Notes: generated by a model from the letters alone, not told the origin. Positions 36,457-45,426 are shown, numbered from the stretch's first letter. The stretch is DNA of 64,000 bases from Streptomyces cyanogenus (GCF_017526105.1 NZ_CP071839.1:3276501-3340500); one strand, 5' to 3'. Made by a program: numbers and translations.

Positions 36457-37155
36457 GTGACCGGCGCGGCGTGGTGTCCCCTTCTCTTCCTCGACATCGA
36501 CGGGCCGCTCATCCCTTTCGGGCCGTCGGCCGGTGCTCACCGCCGCGCGCCCGCCGGCCCTCGGGGGAATCCGCTGCTGGAGCGGCTCGACCCGCGGACC
36601 GGGCCGCGTCTGCTGGCCCTGGGCTGCCGGCTCGTGTGGGCCTCGACCTGGGGAGAGGAGGCGAACGAGACGGTCGCCCCACGCCTCGGGCTGCCGAGGC
36701 TGCCCGTGGTGGAGTGGCCGGACACCTGCGCCGACGACGGCCCGCGCGGCCTGCACTGGAAGACCCGCCCCCTTCTCGCGTGGGCCGGCCGCCGGCCGTT
36801 CGTCTGGGTGGACGACGAGATCGGCGCCATGGACCGTCTCTGGGTCGCCGCCCAGCATCCCGGGCCGTCGCTCCTGCACCGCGTCGACCCGGCCGAGGGC
36901 CTCACGGACGCCGACTTCGCCGCGCTCGCCGCCTGGCTCGGCACCGCCGCACCAACCCCGGCCGCAGGCGCCTGGCGGCCGCGGTCACCGGCGTCCGGAA
37001 GCTGCGGTCCCTCGGGCCCGGCCGGGCCGGAGCCGCCGGACCTCACCGGGTCACTCCCCGGTCGGGTTCTCCCTGCGGCGCAGCACGATCAGGACCGCGC
37101 CGCCGATCACGACCAGGCCGATGGCCACGCCCGCGATCAGCGGGGTGATCGCTGA
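36457..37155 (+). CDS. HAD-like hydrolase domain protein
   Basis: 232 residues. PLLFLDIDGPLIPFG carries the HAD motif I DxDG. LVWASTWGEEANETVAPRLGLPRLPVVEW and FVWVDDEIGAMDRLW (an Asp-Asp motif IV) fit a HAD-fold protein. GTG 36457 gives the first domain residues. The last ~60 residues are Pro/Ala/Asp rich and run 105 bp into the opposite-strand thioester gene, so the natural end may have been near residue 170 and lost by a frameshift; that is inference. Possible role: nucleic-acid end or small-molecule phosphatase. Confidence 0.65.
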   Translation: MTGAAWCPLLFLDIDGPLIPFGPSAGAHRRAPAGPRGNPLLERLDPRTGPRLLALGCRLVWASTWGEEANETVAPRLGLPRLPVVEWPDTCADDGPRGLHWKTRPLLAWAGRRPFVWVDDEIGAMDRLWVAAQHPGPSLLHRVDPAEGLTDADFAALAAWLGTAAPTPAAGAWRPRSPASGSCGPSGPAGPEPPDLTGSLPGRVLPAAQHDQDRAADHDQADGHARDQRGDR

Positions 37156-38457
37156 GCCGCCCGTCGCGGCCAGGTCCGTGTCCGGGACGGTGCTGCCACC
37201 CACCGTGGCGGGGCTGGGCTCGCTGCGGAGCTGGGCCGTCTCCGTCGTGAGCGCACCCTGGGTCTTGCAGTCCAGGACGCCGGTGAAGCGGTGGCTGAAG
37301 CCGTGCGGGCCGGTGATCGTGAAGTCGTAGGCCTGGTCCTCCTGGAGCGGCACGGTCACCGTTCGGGACATGCCCGCGGGGATCGTGTGCTCGGCGCCCA
37401 TCAGCGTGAAGGTGAACGGCGCGTCGCCCTTGTTGACCGCGGTGATGTCCACACCGCCCTTGGCGCAGTTCTCGCGGGCCGAGACCGCCGGTACGGCGCC
37501 CTCGGCCGCCCAGCCGGCCGTCGCCGTCGCGGAGACCGTGGACTCGCTGGAACCGGCCAGGATCTGGGTCTGGCTGCGGCTCTCCGAGGCGAAGGCCCGG
37601 CCCACCGGCACGGTGGTCGACGCCTGCACGGACAGCTGGGCCGATCCGTCCGCCGCGTCCTCGGGGACGTCGAGGAACAGCCGGCTGCCGTCCTTCGCCG
37701 AGGTGATCACCTTGCCGGTCCTGTCGATGATCCGCACCCCGCTGGTGGCGGCGTCCGCCGGCGGGCTCACCGTGACCGCGGCCGCGTTGGTGTGCACGGT
37801 CACCGGTCCGAGCAGGTCGCCCGGCCGCCCGGAGACGGCGGGCGGGTCCAGCCTGAGCGAGGCCTGCGGCTCGGCGACGCCCCGGGCACTCTTCTCCAGG
37901 TAGTCGGCGAGCTTCTCGGCCTGCGGGTCGGCGGCGTCGACCTTCGCGCCGTCGGAGTAGCGCCAGATGGCCACCTGGGTGCCGGCCGCCGCGTCCTGCT
38001 CGGTCAGCCCGCTCGCGCCCGCCCGCCGGGCGAGTGCGGCGAGGTCGTTGACCTGGGGGTAGGAGTTCTGCAGGATCCAGCGGATCCGGCCCGCGTCCTT
38101 GTTGGCGCCCAGCGAGGTGCCGCTCCAGGGCGTCTCCTGGTACCGGGCGTCCCGCTGGGTCGGGTTGTACAGGTCGACGCAGTACGTCTGCAGGGTGCCG
38201 CCGCCGTCCACGGACATCTCGAACAGGCCCGCGGACACCCGCTGGTCGGCGCCGTTCTCGTGGATCACCGCTTCGCCGTAGGTCTTCAGGCCGTTGAGCG
38301 TGGCCGCCGCCCCGCCCTGTGTCTGCGCTCTCTCGTCGGCAACGGCCGTCCCGGCGCCGGACAGCACGCCGGCCGCCACGAGTCCGGACACCGTGGTGAC
38401 GGCGGCCAGGCGGGCCGTTCCGGTGGACCGGCAGAACCCAGAGAGCGCAGCAAGCAC
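37051..38457 (-). CDS. Thioester-domain, LAXTG-anchored surface protein
   Basis: 468 residues. A signal peptide ends near AVADERAQ. The thioester domain has Cys93 (TYCVDLY) and Gln161 (TQVAIWRYSDG), the pair that forms the internal Cys-Gln thioester used for covalent adhesion. Two Ig-like regions follow. The C-terminus has LAATG, a hydrophobic helix (ITPLIAGVAIGLVVIGGAVL) and RRREN, a class E sortase substrate displayed on the cell wall. GTG 38457 is chosen because GGGGAA lies four bases upstream; the frame is open further 5'. Its 3' end overlaps the HAD gene. Confidence 0.88.
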   Translation of the reverse strand: MLAALSGFCRSTGTARLAAVTTVSGLVAAGVLSGAGTAVADERAQTQGGAAATLNGLKTYGEAVIHENGADQRVSAGLFEMSVDGGGTLQTYCVDLYNPTQRDARYQETPWSGTSLGANKDAGRIRWILQNSYPQVNDLAALARRAGASGLTEQDAAAGTQVAIWRYSDGAKVDAADPQAEKLADYLEKSARGVAEPQASLRLDPPAVSGRPGDLLGPVTVHTNAAAVTVSPPADAATSGVRIIDRTGKVITSAKDGSRLFLDVPEDAADGSAQLSVQASTTVPVGRAFASESRSQTQILAGSSESTVSATATAGWAAEGAVPAVSARENCAKGGVDITAVNKGDAPFTFTLMGAEHTIPAGMSRTVTVPLQEDQAYDFTITGPHGFSHRFTGVLDCKTQGALTTETAQLRSEPSPATVGGSTVPDTDLAATGGSAITPLIAGVAIGLVVIGGAVLIVLRRRENPTGE

Positions 38458-38518
38458 AGAATTCCCCTTCGAGCAGGACCCGTTGGACGTGGGGACGGTC
38501 CCACCAGCAGAATCGGCA

Positions 38519-38545
38519 GCCCCTAGGGGCACGCCCGGCATCCTA
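38519..38545 (-). promoter_or_regulatory. Candidate promoter and palindrome for the thioester gene
   Basis: On the minus strand a -10-like TAGGAT (38545-38540) is followed by the perfect 12-bp palindrome GCCCCTAGGGGC (38530-38519) where transcription should start. The palindrome could be an operator. Confidence 0.35.
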
Positions 38546-38697
38546 TGGATCAGCCGGACCCTCTCCCGGCGGTCGGATCATCCGATGGCCGATCCGATCC
38601 GCAATCGTTATCGCCGGGACGGCTCTTGAGCTGGCCATATCGACAAATCCACCGGTTCGTACGGTGTGTTGCGCGGAGCGGCGGCGCGTGGCTGACG

Positions 38698-39174
38698 TCA
38701 CGTCACCGCCATTTCCCCCCGCTCCTGTTGCGGGGTCAGGCCGTCCTGCGGGTCCGCCGGGCCGGGTGTCTTCCAGTTCGGTTCGGGCCGCACGGCGGTC
38801 GGCGGCGCCTCCGGTTTGACGGCGCGTTGGAAGGCCGCCGTACCGCGCGACAGGTCGTGCCCGATCGCGACGGCGTCGATGTCGGCGGAGACCCACTGCT
38901 GCTGCCCCTCCCGCACCTCCGTGCGCACCTTCAGCCGGCCCTGGACGACGACCGGCTGGCCCACCTCCACACATGCGGCCACATTGACCGCGAGCTGCCG
39001 GTTGGCCCACACGGTGAAGAAGTTGGTGTGCCCGTCCGTCCACGTGCTCTTCTCCCGGTCCCAGTAGCGCGCGGTCACCGCCAGCCGGAACCGTGCCGAC
39101 GGCCCCGCCGCCGACTCGCGGTACACCGGCTGGGTCGCCACGTTGCCCACCACACAGACGATGGTCTCGTTCAT
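38698..39174 (-). CDS. ssbB: SsbB, second single-stranded DNA-binding protein
   Basis: 158 residues. OB fold: MNETIVCVVGNVATQPVYRE, ARFRLAVTARYWDREKSTW, TNFFTVWANRQLAVNVAACV, PVVVQGRLKVRTEV. The C-terminal third is a flexible Pro-rich stretch ending GEMAVT, without the acidic DDxPF tip of SsbA that recruits replication proteins. Streptomyces carry two Ssb paralogues; SsbB of S. coelicolor acts in chromosome segregation during sporulation. The neighbouring dynamin genes also act in sporulation septation. ATG 39174 follows GGGGAGCGAGGAC. Confidence 0.88.
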   Translation of the reverse strand: MNETIVCVVGNVATQPVYRESAAGPSARFRLAVTARYWDREKSTWTDGHTNFFTVWANRQLAVNVAACVEVGQPVVVQGRLKVRTEVREGQQQWVSADIDAVAIGHDLSRGTAAFQRAVKPEAPPTAVRPEPNWKTPGPADPQDGLTPQQERGEMAVT

Positions 39175-39500
39175 GTCCTCGCTCCCCTCCCCCGCCCGGT
39201 GCTCTTCCGGCCGGGCGGACACGCGTACGGGCCCGTCCCGTACGGCTGCGTCTGCCGTGCCGGCGCGTACGACTGCCGTACGTGCCCGCACGTCCCCGCG
39301 ACCGCCCGCTCCGCCCGCCGCGTCTGCGGCCGGACCCGTCGTGCGACCGCCGGGACCTCAGACTGCCTCCGCCGGGCCGAGCCCGCTGAGCGCTGTGGAC
39401 CACCAGCCGCCTGTGGAAAACTCCGCCACCCGGGCGGGTGACGTCTCGCCTCCGCGGCCCCTCAGCCGTCCTCCGCCCCCTCCCCCCTCGGCGGCCCTGC

Positions 39501-41906
39501 TCAGCCCATCCCGGATCCCGCCCGCACGACCCTGCCGTACTGCTCCCGCACCTCCCGGTACCGCAGCAGCTCCGACGCCACCGGATCGAGCACTCGGGCC
39601 CGGCCGCAGCTCGCCGCCGCCTCCCGCAGCCGCCGTTCCGCCTCCTGGCCGTAGCGCCGTGCGGGCCCCCGGGCCGCCATCCGGCAGGCCCACTCCACCA
39701 GCGGGCCGCCGATGATCCCGCACACCATCAGCAGCACCGGAACCCCCAGGTTGGGTGCCATCACCCCGGCGATCTGCCCCGCCAGCCACGCACCGCCGGC
39801 GATCTGCAGCAGGGTCATCGCCGCCTGGATCAGTACGGCCACCGGCCACCAGCCCGGCCGCGGGGGGCGGCCCGGCGGCAGTCCGGCCCGTGCCGCCAGG
39901 TCGTCCAGTGCCTCGGACAGTCCCTGGGAGCCGCGTACGGCCGCCTCGCGCACCGCCTGGGCCCAGGGCGCGGGCAGCCCGGCCGAGGCCCGGTCGGACA
40001 CCGTACGGACCGCCTGTTCGACGCTCTGGCGGGCCGTGGCCTCCTCGTCCGCCTGGGTGCGCACGGTGTGGCGGCCCGTCGTGGAATCGCCCCGGCCCTG
40101 GTACCAGCGCCACAGCCGCAGCCAGGGTGTGCCGCACGCCCGGTTGGCGTTGCGCAGCCAGGCGCGCTCGGCGGCCTCGCCCGCGGCGGTGGCACCCACC
40201 GCGTCCGCGAGCCGCGCGGCGAACTCCTCGCGCGCCTCCTCGCTCAGGCCGACCCGCCGGCCGGTGGCGTAGACGGGCCGCAGCTCGGCCGCGGCGGCGT
40301 CCACGTCGGCCGCCACCCGGCGGGCCGCGGCGCCGCGCTCCGCCACGAACTGGCCGAGCACCTCGCGCAGTTCGCCGACGCCGTCGCCGGTGAGCGCGGA
40401 CAGCGCGAGCACGGTGGCGCCCGGTTCGCCGTGCTCGCCGAGCGCGATGCCGTCCTCGTCCAGCAGCCGGCGCAGATCGTCCAGGACCTGGTCGGCGGCG
40501 TCCCCGGGCAGCCGGTCCACCTGGTTGAGGACGATGAACATGATCTCCGCGTGGCCGGCCATCGGCCGCAGATAGCGCTCGTGCAGGACGGCGTCGGCGT
40601 ACTTCTCGGGATCGACCACCCAGATGACCGCGTCGACCAGTTTCAGGATCCGGTCGACCTGTTCGCGGTGCTGTACGGCGGCGGAGTCGTGGTCGGGCAG
40701 GTCGACCAGGACCAGCCCGCGCAACGGCCCCTCGATGTCCGGGCTGTGCAGCGGGCGGCGGCGCAGCCGGCCCGGGATGCCCAGCCGGTCGATGAGGCCG
40801 GCCGCGCCGTCGCTCCAGCTGCACGCGATGGGCGCGGCCGTGGTGGGCCGTCGTACGCCGGTCTCCGAGATGGGCACGCCGGCGAGCGCGTTGAACAGCT
40901 GTGACTTGCCACTGCCGGTGGCGCCGGCGAGGGCGACGACGGTGTGCCGGCCGGAGAGCTTGCGGCGCGCCGCGGCCTCGTCCAGGACCCGGCCCGCCTC
41001 GGCGAGGGCGCGGTTGTCCAGGCGGGTGCGGGAGAGCCCGACGAGTTCGCGCAGGGCGTCCAGGCGGGAGCGCAGCGGGCCGTCGTACGCCAGCGGGGCC
41101 GGGCTCTGGCCGCCCGGTCCGCGGTGCGCCGGCTCCCCGGCGGAGGCGCGTTCGGCGGCGAGGGCGGCGGCGTTGGCCTCGGTGACGCGCCGGGCGATGA
41201 GCCCGTCGTCCCAGGCCTCCGAGGAGGAGTCGGACTCGGCGTCGGTCTTGGGCGGCGCGGCGTCGGCGGCGGGGCGGGGTTTCGACGGGTGGGCGTGCGG
41301 CCGGGGGACGGAGACACCGCCCTCCTCGGCACCGTTCCCGCGCGCGGGGCCTTCGTTGTCGCGCGCGGGGCCCTCGTTGTCGCCCTGCACGCGCGCGGGG
41401 CGCTCGTGGTCATCCTGCAGACGCGCCGGGTGTTCATTGCCGTCCTGCACGCGCGCGGGGCGAGCGTTCTCGTCCTGCACGCGCGCGTGGCCCTCGTGGT
41501 CGCTCTGCACGCGCGCGGGGCGCCCGCCGACGAGGTCCGTGCGGCTGCCGTCGCCGGCTTCGGTCCCGTCCGCCGCGCCGCGCTCGCTCTCCCGCTTCTC
41601 CTTGGCCTTGCCCGTGTCCTCGCCGTCGGAGCGACCGCCGCCGGCGGGACGATCACCGGAAGTCCCCTCGCTGCCGGGACCGTCCTCCTTCACGAAGCTC
41701 AGGCGGGCTTCCGCGAAGCCGCCCGCGCGCCCGGTGCCGTCCACGGCACCGGAACCGGTGTGACCGCCGTGATCGGTGTGCCTGGCGTGCCCGACGTGAC
41801 CGCTGTGCTCCCTCCCCACGCCGCCGTCGCCGCCGTGGTCGCCGTGGTCGATGCGCCTCATGTGCTCGGTGTGTTCCGTGTGGTCGTGGTCAGTGACGGC
41901 GGTCAC
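39501..41906 (-). CDS. dynB: DynB, membrane-anchored bacterial dynamin-like GTPase
   Basis: 801 residues. An N-terminal ~250 residues are disordered: His-rich at 7-50, then 10-residue repeats at 131-180. The GTPase domain has P-loop ALAGATGSGKSQLFNALAG near 330, LVDLPDHDS near 400 and VLNQVDRLP near 455. Two adjacent hydrophobic helices near 680-740 (LIQAAMTLLQIAGGAWLAG, VPVLLMVCGIIGGPLVEW) form the membrane hairpin. In S. venezuelae, DynA and DynB stabilise FtsZ rings at sporulation septa. GTG 41906 follows GGAGAGG at 41913-41919, inside the end of dynA. Confidence 0.85.
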   Translation of the reverse strand: MTAVTDHDHTEHTEHMRRIDHGDHGGDGGVGREHSGHVGHARHTDHGGHTGSGAVDGTGRAGGFAEARLSFVKEDGPGSEGTSGDRPAGGGRSDGEDTGKAKEKRESERGAADGTEAGDGSRTDLVGGRPARVQSDHEGHARVQDENARPARVQDGNEHPARLQDDHERPARVQGDNEGPARDNEGPARGNGAEEGGVSVPRPHAHPSKPRPAADAAPPKTDAESDSSSEAWDDGLIARRVTEANAAALAAERASAGEPAHRGPGGQSPAPLAYDGPLRSRLDALRELVGLSRTRLDNRALAEAGRVLDEAAARRKLSGRHTVVALAGATGSGKSQLFNALAGVPISETGVRRPTTAAPIACSWSDGAAGLIDRLGIPGRLRRRPLHSPDIEGPLRGLVLVDLPDHDSAAVQHREQVDRILKLVDAVIWVVDPEKYADAVLHERYLRPMAGHAEIMFIVLNQVDRLPGDAADQVLDDLRRLLDEDGIALGEHGEPGATVLALSALTGDGVGELREVLGQFVAERGAAARRVAADVDAAAAELRPVYATGRRVGLSEEAREEFAARLADAVGATAAGEAAERAWLRNANRACGTPWLRLWRWYQGRGDSTTGRHTVRTQADEEATARQSVEQAVRTVSDRASAGLPAPWAQAVREAAVRGSQGLSEALDDLAARAGLPPGRPPRPGWWPVAVLIQAAMTLLQIAGGAWLAGQIAGVMAPNLGVPVLLMVCGIIGGPLVEWACRMAARGPARRYGQEAERRLREAAASCGRARVLDPVASELLRYREVREQYGRVVRAGSGMG
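41367..41516. repeat. Five 30-bp tandem repeats in dynB
   Basis: Units read, on the minus strand, ARVQSDHEGH, ARVQDENARP, ARVQDGNEHP, ARLQDDHERP and ARVQGDNEGP (codons 131-180), with two shortened units to about 41337. They lie in the disordered N-terminus. Confidence 0.85.
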
Positions 41907-41909
41907 CGG

Positions 41910-43517
41910 TCACCTCTCCTTCTGCAGTACCGACAGCGCGGCGATGAGTTCGGCCTGGGGCTCGGGATGGACGTCCAGGGCGTCCAGCGGGGCGAGGCGC
42001 CGCTCGCGTTCGGCGTGCATGACACGATCGACGTGCTCGGCGAGCAGCCGTCCGGCCCGGTCGCGCAGCCGCAGCACGCCGTGGGCGCCGAGCCGTTCGG
42101 CGAGCCCCTCGCCCGCCGTACGGGCCCGGCGGCCGCCCAGTACGGCCGTGGCGACGAGGGCGGCGACCACCTCGGGGTCGGGCGCGCCGGTGCGCTCCAG
42201 GACCCGTACCTCGTCCTCCGCGTACTCCTCCAGCTCGCGCCGCCAGCGCCGGGCCGCGAGCCCGATACGGTGCTCGGCCCGCTCCAGGGAGGCCTCGCGG
42301 CCGGCGAGTTGCGGGGCGTCGGCGGCGGGCTCGCGCCGCCAGGCGTCGTCGACGCGCTCGTCGGCGGCGGTGACCGCGCACAGCAGGAGCGCGGCCAGGC
42401 TCTCCACGAGGGCGTCCAGGAGTTCCCCGGCGGTGCAGTCCAGGGGGAAGGCGCGCCAGCGCTTGAGGGCGTCCCCGGCGAGTACGGCGCCGGACTGGAG
42501 GCGGGCCCGCACGCGCGCGTGCTCCTTGTCGTAGGCGGCCTCCACGGCGGAGGTGAGCCGGAGGGCCGCCGCGTACTGGGCGGCGGCGGCGCTGGCCAGC
42601 TCGGGCATGCGCGCCTTGAGCGAGTCGAGGACGCCGTAGGCCGTACGGGCCATGACGTGCTGCCGGGCGGCGGGGTCCTGGGCGTGATGGACGAGCCAGC
42701 TCTTCAGGGGCGCGACGGCGGTGGCGGGCAGCAGGCCGGCGCCCCAAGCGGACTCGGGCAGCTCGGGCACGGTGAAGCGGGGTACGTCGCCGAGTCCGGC
42801 CTTGGTGAGCAGGGCGCCGTACTGCCGGGAGACCTCGGAGACGACCTGGTGGGGAACCCGGTCCAGGACGGTGACGAGGGTCGCGTCGTACTCCTTGGCG
42901 GTGCGCAGCAGGTGCCAGGGGACGGCGTCGGCGTAGCGGGCGGCCGTGGTGACCATGATCCAGATGTCGGCGGCGCAGATCAGTTCCGCGGCGAGGACGC
43001 GGTTGTCCGCGATCAGTGAGTCGATGTCGGGGGCGTCAAGGAGGGCGAGCCCGCGCGGGAGGGTGTCGGCGGTCTCGACGCGCACCACGCGCGCGGGGTT
43101 CTCGTCGGAGATCATGAACTCGTCGGCGGGGTCCTGGTGGGGCACCCACACGCGTGTGAGATGGGGGAGCACGCGCATGCCGCTGAACCAGTGATGATCC
43201 TCCGGATGGCAGACCAGCACCGGCGTCCGGGTGGTCGGCCGCAGCACACCGGCCTCGCTCACGCGCCGGCCGACGAGGGAGTTGACGAGCGTCGACTTGC
43301 CCGCGCCCGTGGAGCCGCCGACGACGGCCAGCAGCGGCGCCTCGGGGTCCCGTAGCCGCGGTACTAGGTAGTCGTCGAGCTGTGCGAGGAGTTCGTCGCG
43401 GTTGGCACGCGCGCGTGGCGCCCCCACGAGGGGCAGCGGAAAGCGTGCGGCGGCGACACGGTCGCGCAGAGCGGAGAGTGTGTCGAGCAGCTGAGGCCGT
43501 ACGTCCAAGGTCACCAC
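41910..43517 (-). CDS. dynA: DynA, bacterial dynamin-like GTPase
   Basis: 535 residues from GTG 43517. P-loop [19 protein letters not shown] near 70, [14 protein letters not shown] as switch [17 protein letters not shown] for switch II, and [11 protein letters not shown] as the nucleotide-specificity strand. The rest is helical stalk without membrane helices, so it is recruited to the membrane through DynB. The stop is 3 bp from the dynB start and a good ribosome site lies within the gene end. A start at ATG 43556 is also possible; neither has a strong ribosome site. Confidence 0.85.
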   Translation of the reverse strand: MVTLDVRPQLLDTLSALRDRVAAARFPLPLVGAPRARANRDELLAQLDDYLVPRLRDPEAPLLAVVGGSTGAGKSTLVNSLVGRRVSEAGVLRPTTRTPVLVCHPEDHHWFSGMRVLPHLTRVWVPHQDPADEFMISDENPARVVRVETADTLPRGLALLDAPDIDSLIADNRVLAAELICAADIWIMVTTAARYADAVPWHLLRTAKEYDATLVTVLDRVPHQVVSEVSRQYGALLTKAGLGDVPRFTVPELPESAWGAGLLPATAVAPLKSWLVHHAQDPAARQHVMARTAYGVLDSLKARMPELASAAAAQYAAALRLTSAVEAAYDKEHARVRARLQSGAVLAGDALKRWRAFPLDCTAGELLDALVESLAALLLCAVTAADERVDDAWRREPAADAPQLAGREASLERAEHRIGLAARRWRRELEEYAEDEVRVLERTGAPDPEVVAALVATAVLGGRRARTAGEGLAERLGAHGVLRLRDRAGRLLAEHVDRVMHAERERRLAPLDALDVHPEPQAELIAALSVLQKER

Positions 43518-43790
43518 ATGCGAAGAATGCCCAATTTTAGGGGAATTCTGAAGCATATAGACATGTCTGCGCGCCGACAGAACAGAACGGACGGAAGGGA
43601 CGACCGGGACATGGGCACAGGCCAGGCATAACGAGTACACAACACCCGGTGCGTCGGACGCCAAAAGCGGTGCACGATTCGTACCTGCCTGCGATTATCA
43701 GGACCGCTTCACCGAACCTCCACATCGAGCCACGGAGGCGAAGCGACAGGGTCGAGGAACAGGGAGCTTTATCCTTGGTTCCGCCACCAC

Positions 43791-43866
43791 GCCCCCGTAG
43801 CTCAGTGGATAGAGCAGGCGCCTTCTAAGCGCTTGGCCGCAGGTTCGAGTCCTGCCGGGGGCGCCA
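43791..43866 (+). tRNA. tRNA-Arg (anticodon TCT)
   Basis: Complete 76-nt cloverleaf with encoded CCA: acceptor GCCCCCG/CGGGGGC, D-arm GCTC/GAGC, anticodon stem GGCGC/GCGCT with loop CTTCTAA, T-arm GCAGG/CCTGC with TTCGAGT. TCT reads AGA, a rare codon in Streptomyces. Its 3' part is duplicated downstream at 45153, marking it as an integration site. Confidence 0.95.
43828..43860. repeat. attL-like direct repeat in tRNA-Arg
   Basis: 33 bp, AGCGCTTGG through CCGGGG, exactly repeated at 45153-45185. Contains the 3' anticodon stem, variable loop, T-arm and part of the acceptor stem. Confidence 0.85.
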
Positions 43867-43880
43867 CCTCCTACCAGCAA

Positions 43881-43916
43881 AAACGCCCCGGAGGGGATCT
43901 TTCCTCCAGGGCGTTT
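43881..43916 (+). terminator. tRNA-Arg terminator (element-side copy)
   Basis: AAACGCCCCGGAGG / CCTCCAGGGCGTTT, 14-bp stem with one mismatch around loop GGATCTTT, ending in TTT. Confidence 0.75.
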
Positions 43917-43953
43917 CGTGTCTCTGACGGCAAGGCTGACGGCAACGGCCCCG

Positions 43954-44256
43954 TCACTCGTCCAGCAGGCTGCCCAGCCGATCAAGGCTCGCTTCGCTCG
44001 CTGGTCCGGCGGCCAACGGCGCTCTTGGATCATCGTCAACCCGACCGCGGCACCCTCCGCCCAAGCGCACCAACGGCCGCTCCCGGCCCCACCCCACCGC
44101 CACCAACTTCCGGTGGGTCGGATCAAGACCCGAGGGCCGCGACGCCTCGCCTGTCTTCGCCACCGGCCGCACGTCGCCGCCCGTCCGTCGCCGCACGCAG
44201 CGGGCGCATTCCAACACGGGCACGGGGGCGAACGGTGACGGGCGCCGAACGTCCAC
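43954..44256 (-). CDS. Possible 100-residue hypothetical protein
   Basis: Starts with GTG 44256, reading VDVRRPSPFAPVPVLECARC. CARC suggests a metal-binding pair, but only one is seen. G/C at third positions is about 80%, lower than the neighbours. No ribosome site is evident. It lies between the tRNA scar repeats and is divergent from the next gene. It could be spurious. Confidence 0.35.
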   Translation of the reverse strand: MDVRRPSPFAPVPVLECARCVRRRTGGDVRPVAKTGEASRPSGLDPTHRKLVAVGWGRERPLVRLGGGCRGRVDDDPRAPLAAGPASEASLDRLGSLLDE

Positions 44257-44283
44257 GAACTCAAGTGCTGGTAGCTTCCGCCC

Positions 44284-44568
44284 GTGATCGTGTATCCGCT
44301 GTGGCATGTCGGCCACCAGAACGAAGCTGGCGACGACGGCTCGACAGTGCACGTCGACGAGAGCGGCGTCTTCTGCGACGAGTCGGACGGCGACGACGTA
44401 AAACTGCTCGGTATCTACTCAACCCTTGAACGGGTTGAAGAGCGCGTCCGTCAGGCTCGACTGCTACCGGGCTTCCGTGATGAACCCGAATGCTTCTACT
44501 TCGACGCCTGCGAGCTCGATGAGGACGATTGGACCGAGGGGTTCGTCCGAGTTCCGCCGGGCGAGTAG
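44284..44568 (+). CDS. Small acidic hypothetical protein (possibly DUF7336)
   Basis: 94 residues, MIVYPLWHVGHQNEAGDD, acidic throughout, ending DEDDWTEGFVRVPPGE. The middle DVKLLGIYSTLERVEERVRQARLLPGF fits a compact alpha/beta fold. The N- and C-terminal motifs resemble a family I know from Streptomyces as DUF7336; assignment is tentative and function unknown. Codons such as GTT, GAA, CGA and ACA are frequent, unlike the chromosome around it, consistent with acquisition. Located inside the tRNA-Arg scar. Confidence 0.7.
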   Translation: MIVYPLWHVGHQNEAGDDGSTVHVDESGVFCDESDGDDVKLLGIYSTLERVEERVRQARLLPGFRDEPECFYFDACELDEDDWTEGFVRVPPGE

Positions 44569-44729
44569 GCCCGTGGACAGGGTCTCGGTGGGATGCCGTT
44601 CCGTGGTCAGGTAAGCCCCAGGCCCCAGAGAAGCTGCCCGAGGACACTCAACGCCGACCGATGTGACAGACGCACCACCGCCGCCAGCAGTGAACCCCCG
44701 GTCGGAGCCGCAACCAGCCAGGAGCGCAC

Positions 44730-44897
44730 ATGGAAGACCTGACAGCATCGGTGGTGACCCGCGTGCTGAGAACTGTCGGCTCGGCGGCTTCCTTCGTCGT
44801 GGACATGCTCGGCGTCCGTGACTGGATCAAGAGCGTCAGGCGCGACAAGCGGGAGAAGGCTGGTCCTGTGACCACACCTCCTGACATCCAGAGCTGA
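44730..44897 (+). CDS. Small ORF, 55 residues
   Basis: ATG 44730 is preceded by AGGAG at 44720-44724 with 5-nt spacing. The product starts MEDLTASVVTRVLRTVG, carries a moderately hydrophobic helix (AASFVVDMLGV) and a basic stretch (SVRRDKREK), and could associate with membranes. Not recognised. Lies inside the tRNA scar; likely element cargo. Confidence 0.5.
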   Translation: MEDLTASVVTRVLRTVGSAASFVVDMLGVRDWIKSVRRDKREKAGPVTTPPDIQS

Positions 44898-45152
44898 CAT
44901 CAACGACGGCAGACGCGAGCGGATGCCGAAGGCTCCGGACGGATTGGACATGGCCACGACGCCATGGCAGTCCAGGGCGGCGACCGCCCTCCCGTCCAAC
45001 TCCTGATGCGGTGGTCGCACGGTGGCGGCGCCGACGGGAGTGACGGCAGTGCTGACGGCTACGACGGCGGACGGCAGTGGTTTTCGGCGGCCCGGCACGA
45101 TGCCGGCATAGGACGATCGGAGCTCCTCACTAGGGCGTGCGCGCATCTTCCC

Positions 45153-45185
45153 AGCGCTTGGCCGCAGGTTCGAGTCCTGCCGGGG
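45153..45185. repeat. attR-like copy of tRNA-Arg 3' part
   Basis: Exact 33-bp match to 43828-43860; homology continues weakly left to 45147 with two differences in the anticodon loop, and right with a one-base shift in the acceptor end. It cannot form a full tRNA. Confidence 0.85.
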
Positions 45186-45196
45186 CGCCCACCCTC

Positions 45197-45220
45197 AGCC
45201 CTCCCGGAGGGAGGGCTTTT
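45197..45220 (+). terminator. Terminator next to the second att copy
   Basis: AGCCCTCCC - GGA - GGGAGGGCT followed by TTT; a perfect 9-bp stem. Probably the ancestral terminator of the tRNA-Arg gene, displaced by the insertion. Confidence 0.8.
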
Positions 45221-45426
45221 GCGTCAGAGCGGATGGCGTCGGCCACGACGCATCCCCGCCCGCCCGCTTGGTGATCAGGGGCCGGCTCCGGGGCCGTCCG
45301 GCTGCCCCGCGTCTTCGCACGCCGGCCGGTTCGCATGCGTGCCGGAGCTCTCGGCCCGGGGAAGATCAGCCAACGCCCGGCGCCCCGGTATCCGTGGGCG
45401 TACGGACCAGCCTTCGCACGGGTGCG

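Larger units (their letters stand above)
44898..45426. other. Gene-free stretch holding the second att copy and a terminator
   Basis: 529 bp. Contains the 33-bp repeat (45153-45185) and terminator (45197-45220). No frame has Streptomyces coding character; no integrase or tRNA is present. Confidence 0.6.

Noticed and set aside
41367..41516. Possible CRISPR-like array
   Set aside because: 30-bp units are contiguous, in-frame and lack spacers.
43833..44429. 198-codon plus frame after tRNA-Arg
   Set aside because: Begins inside the tRNA, Arg/Pro-rich, no ribosome site; considered a shadow.
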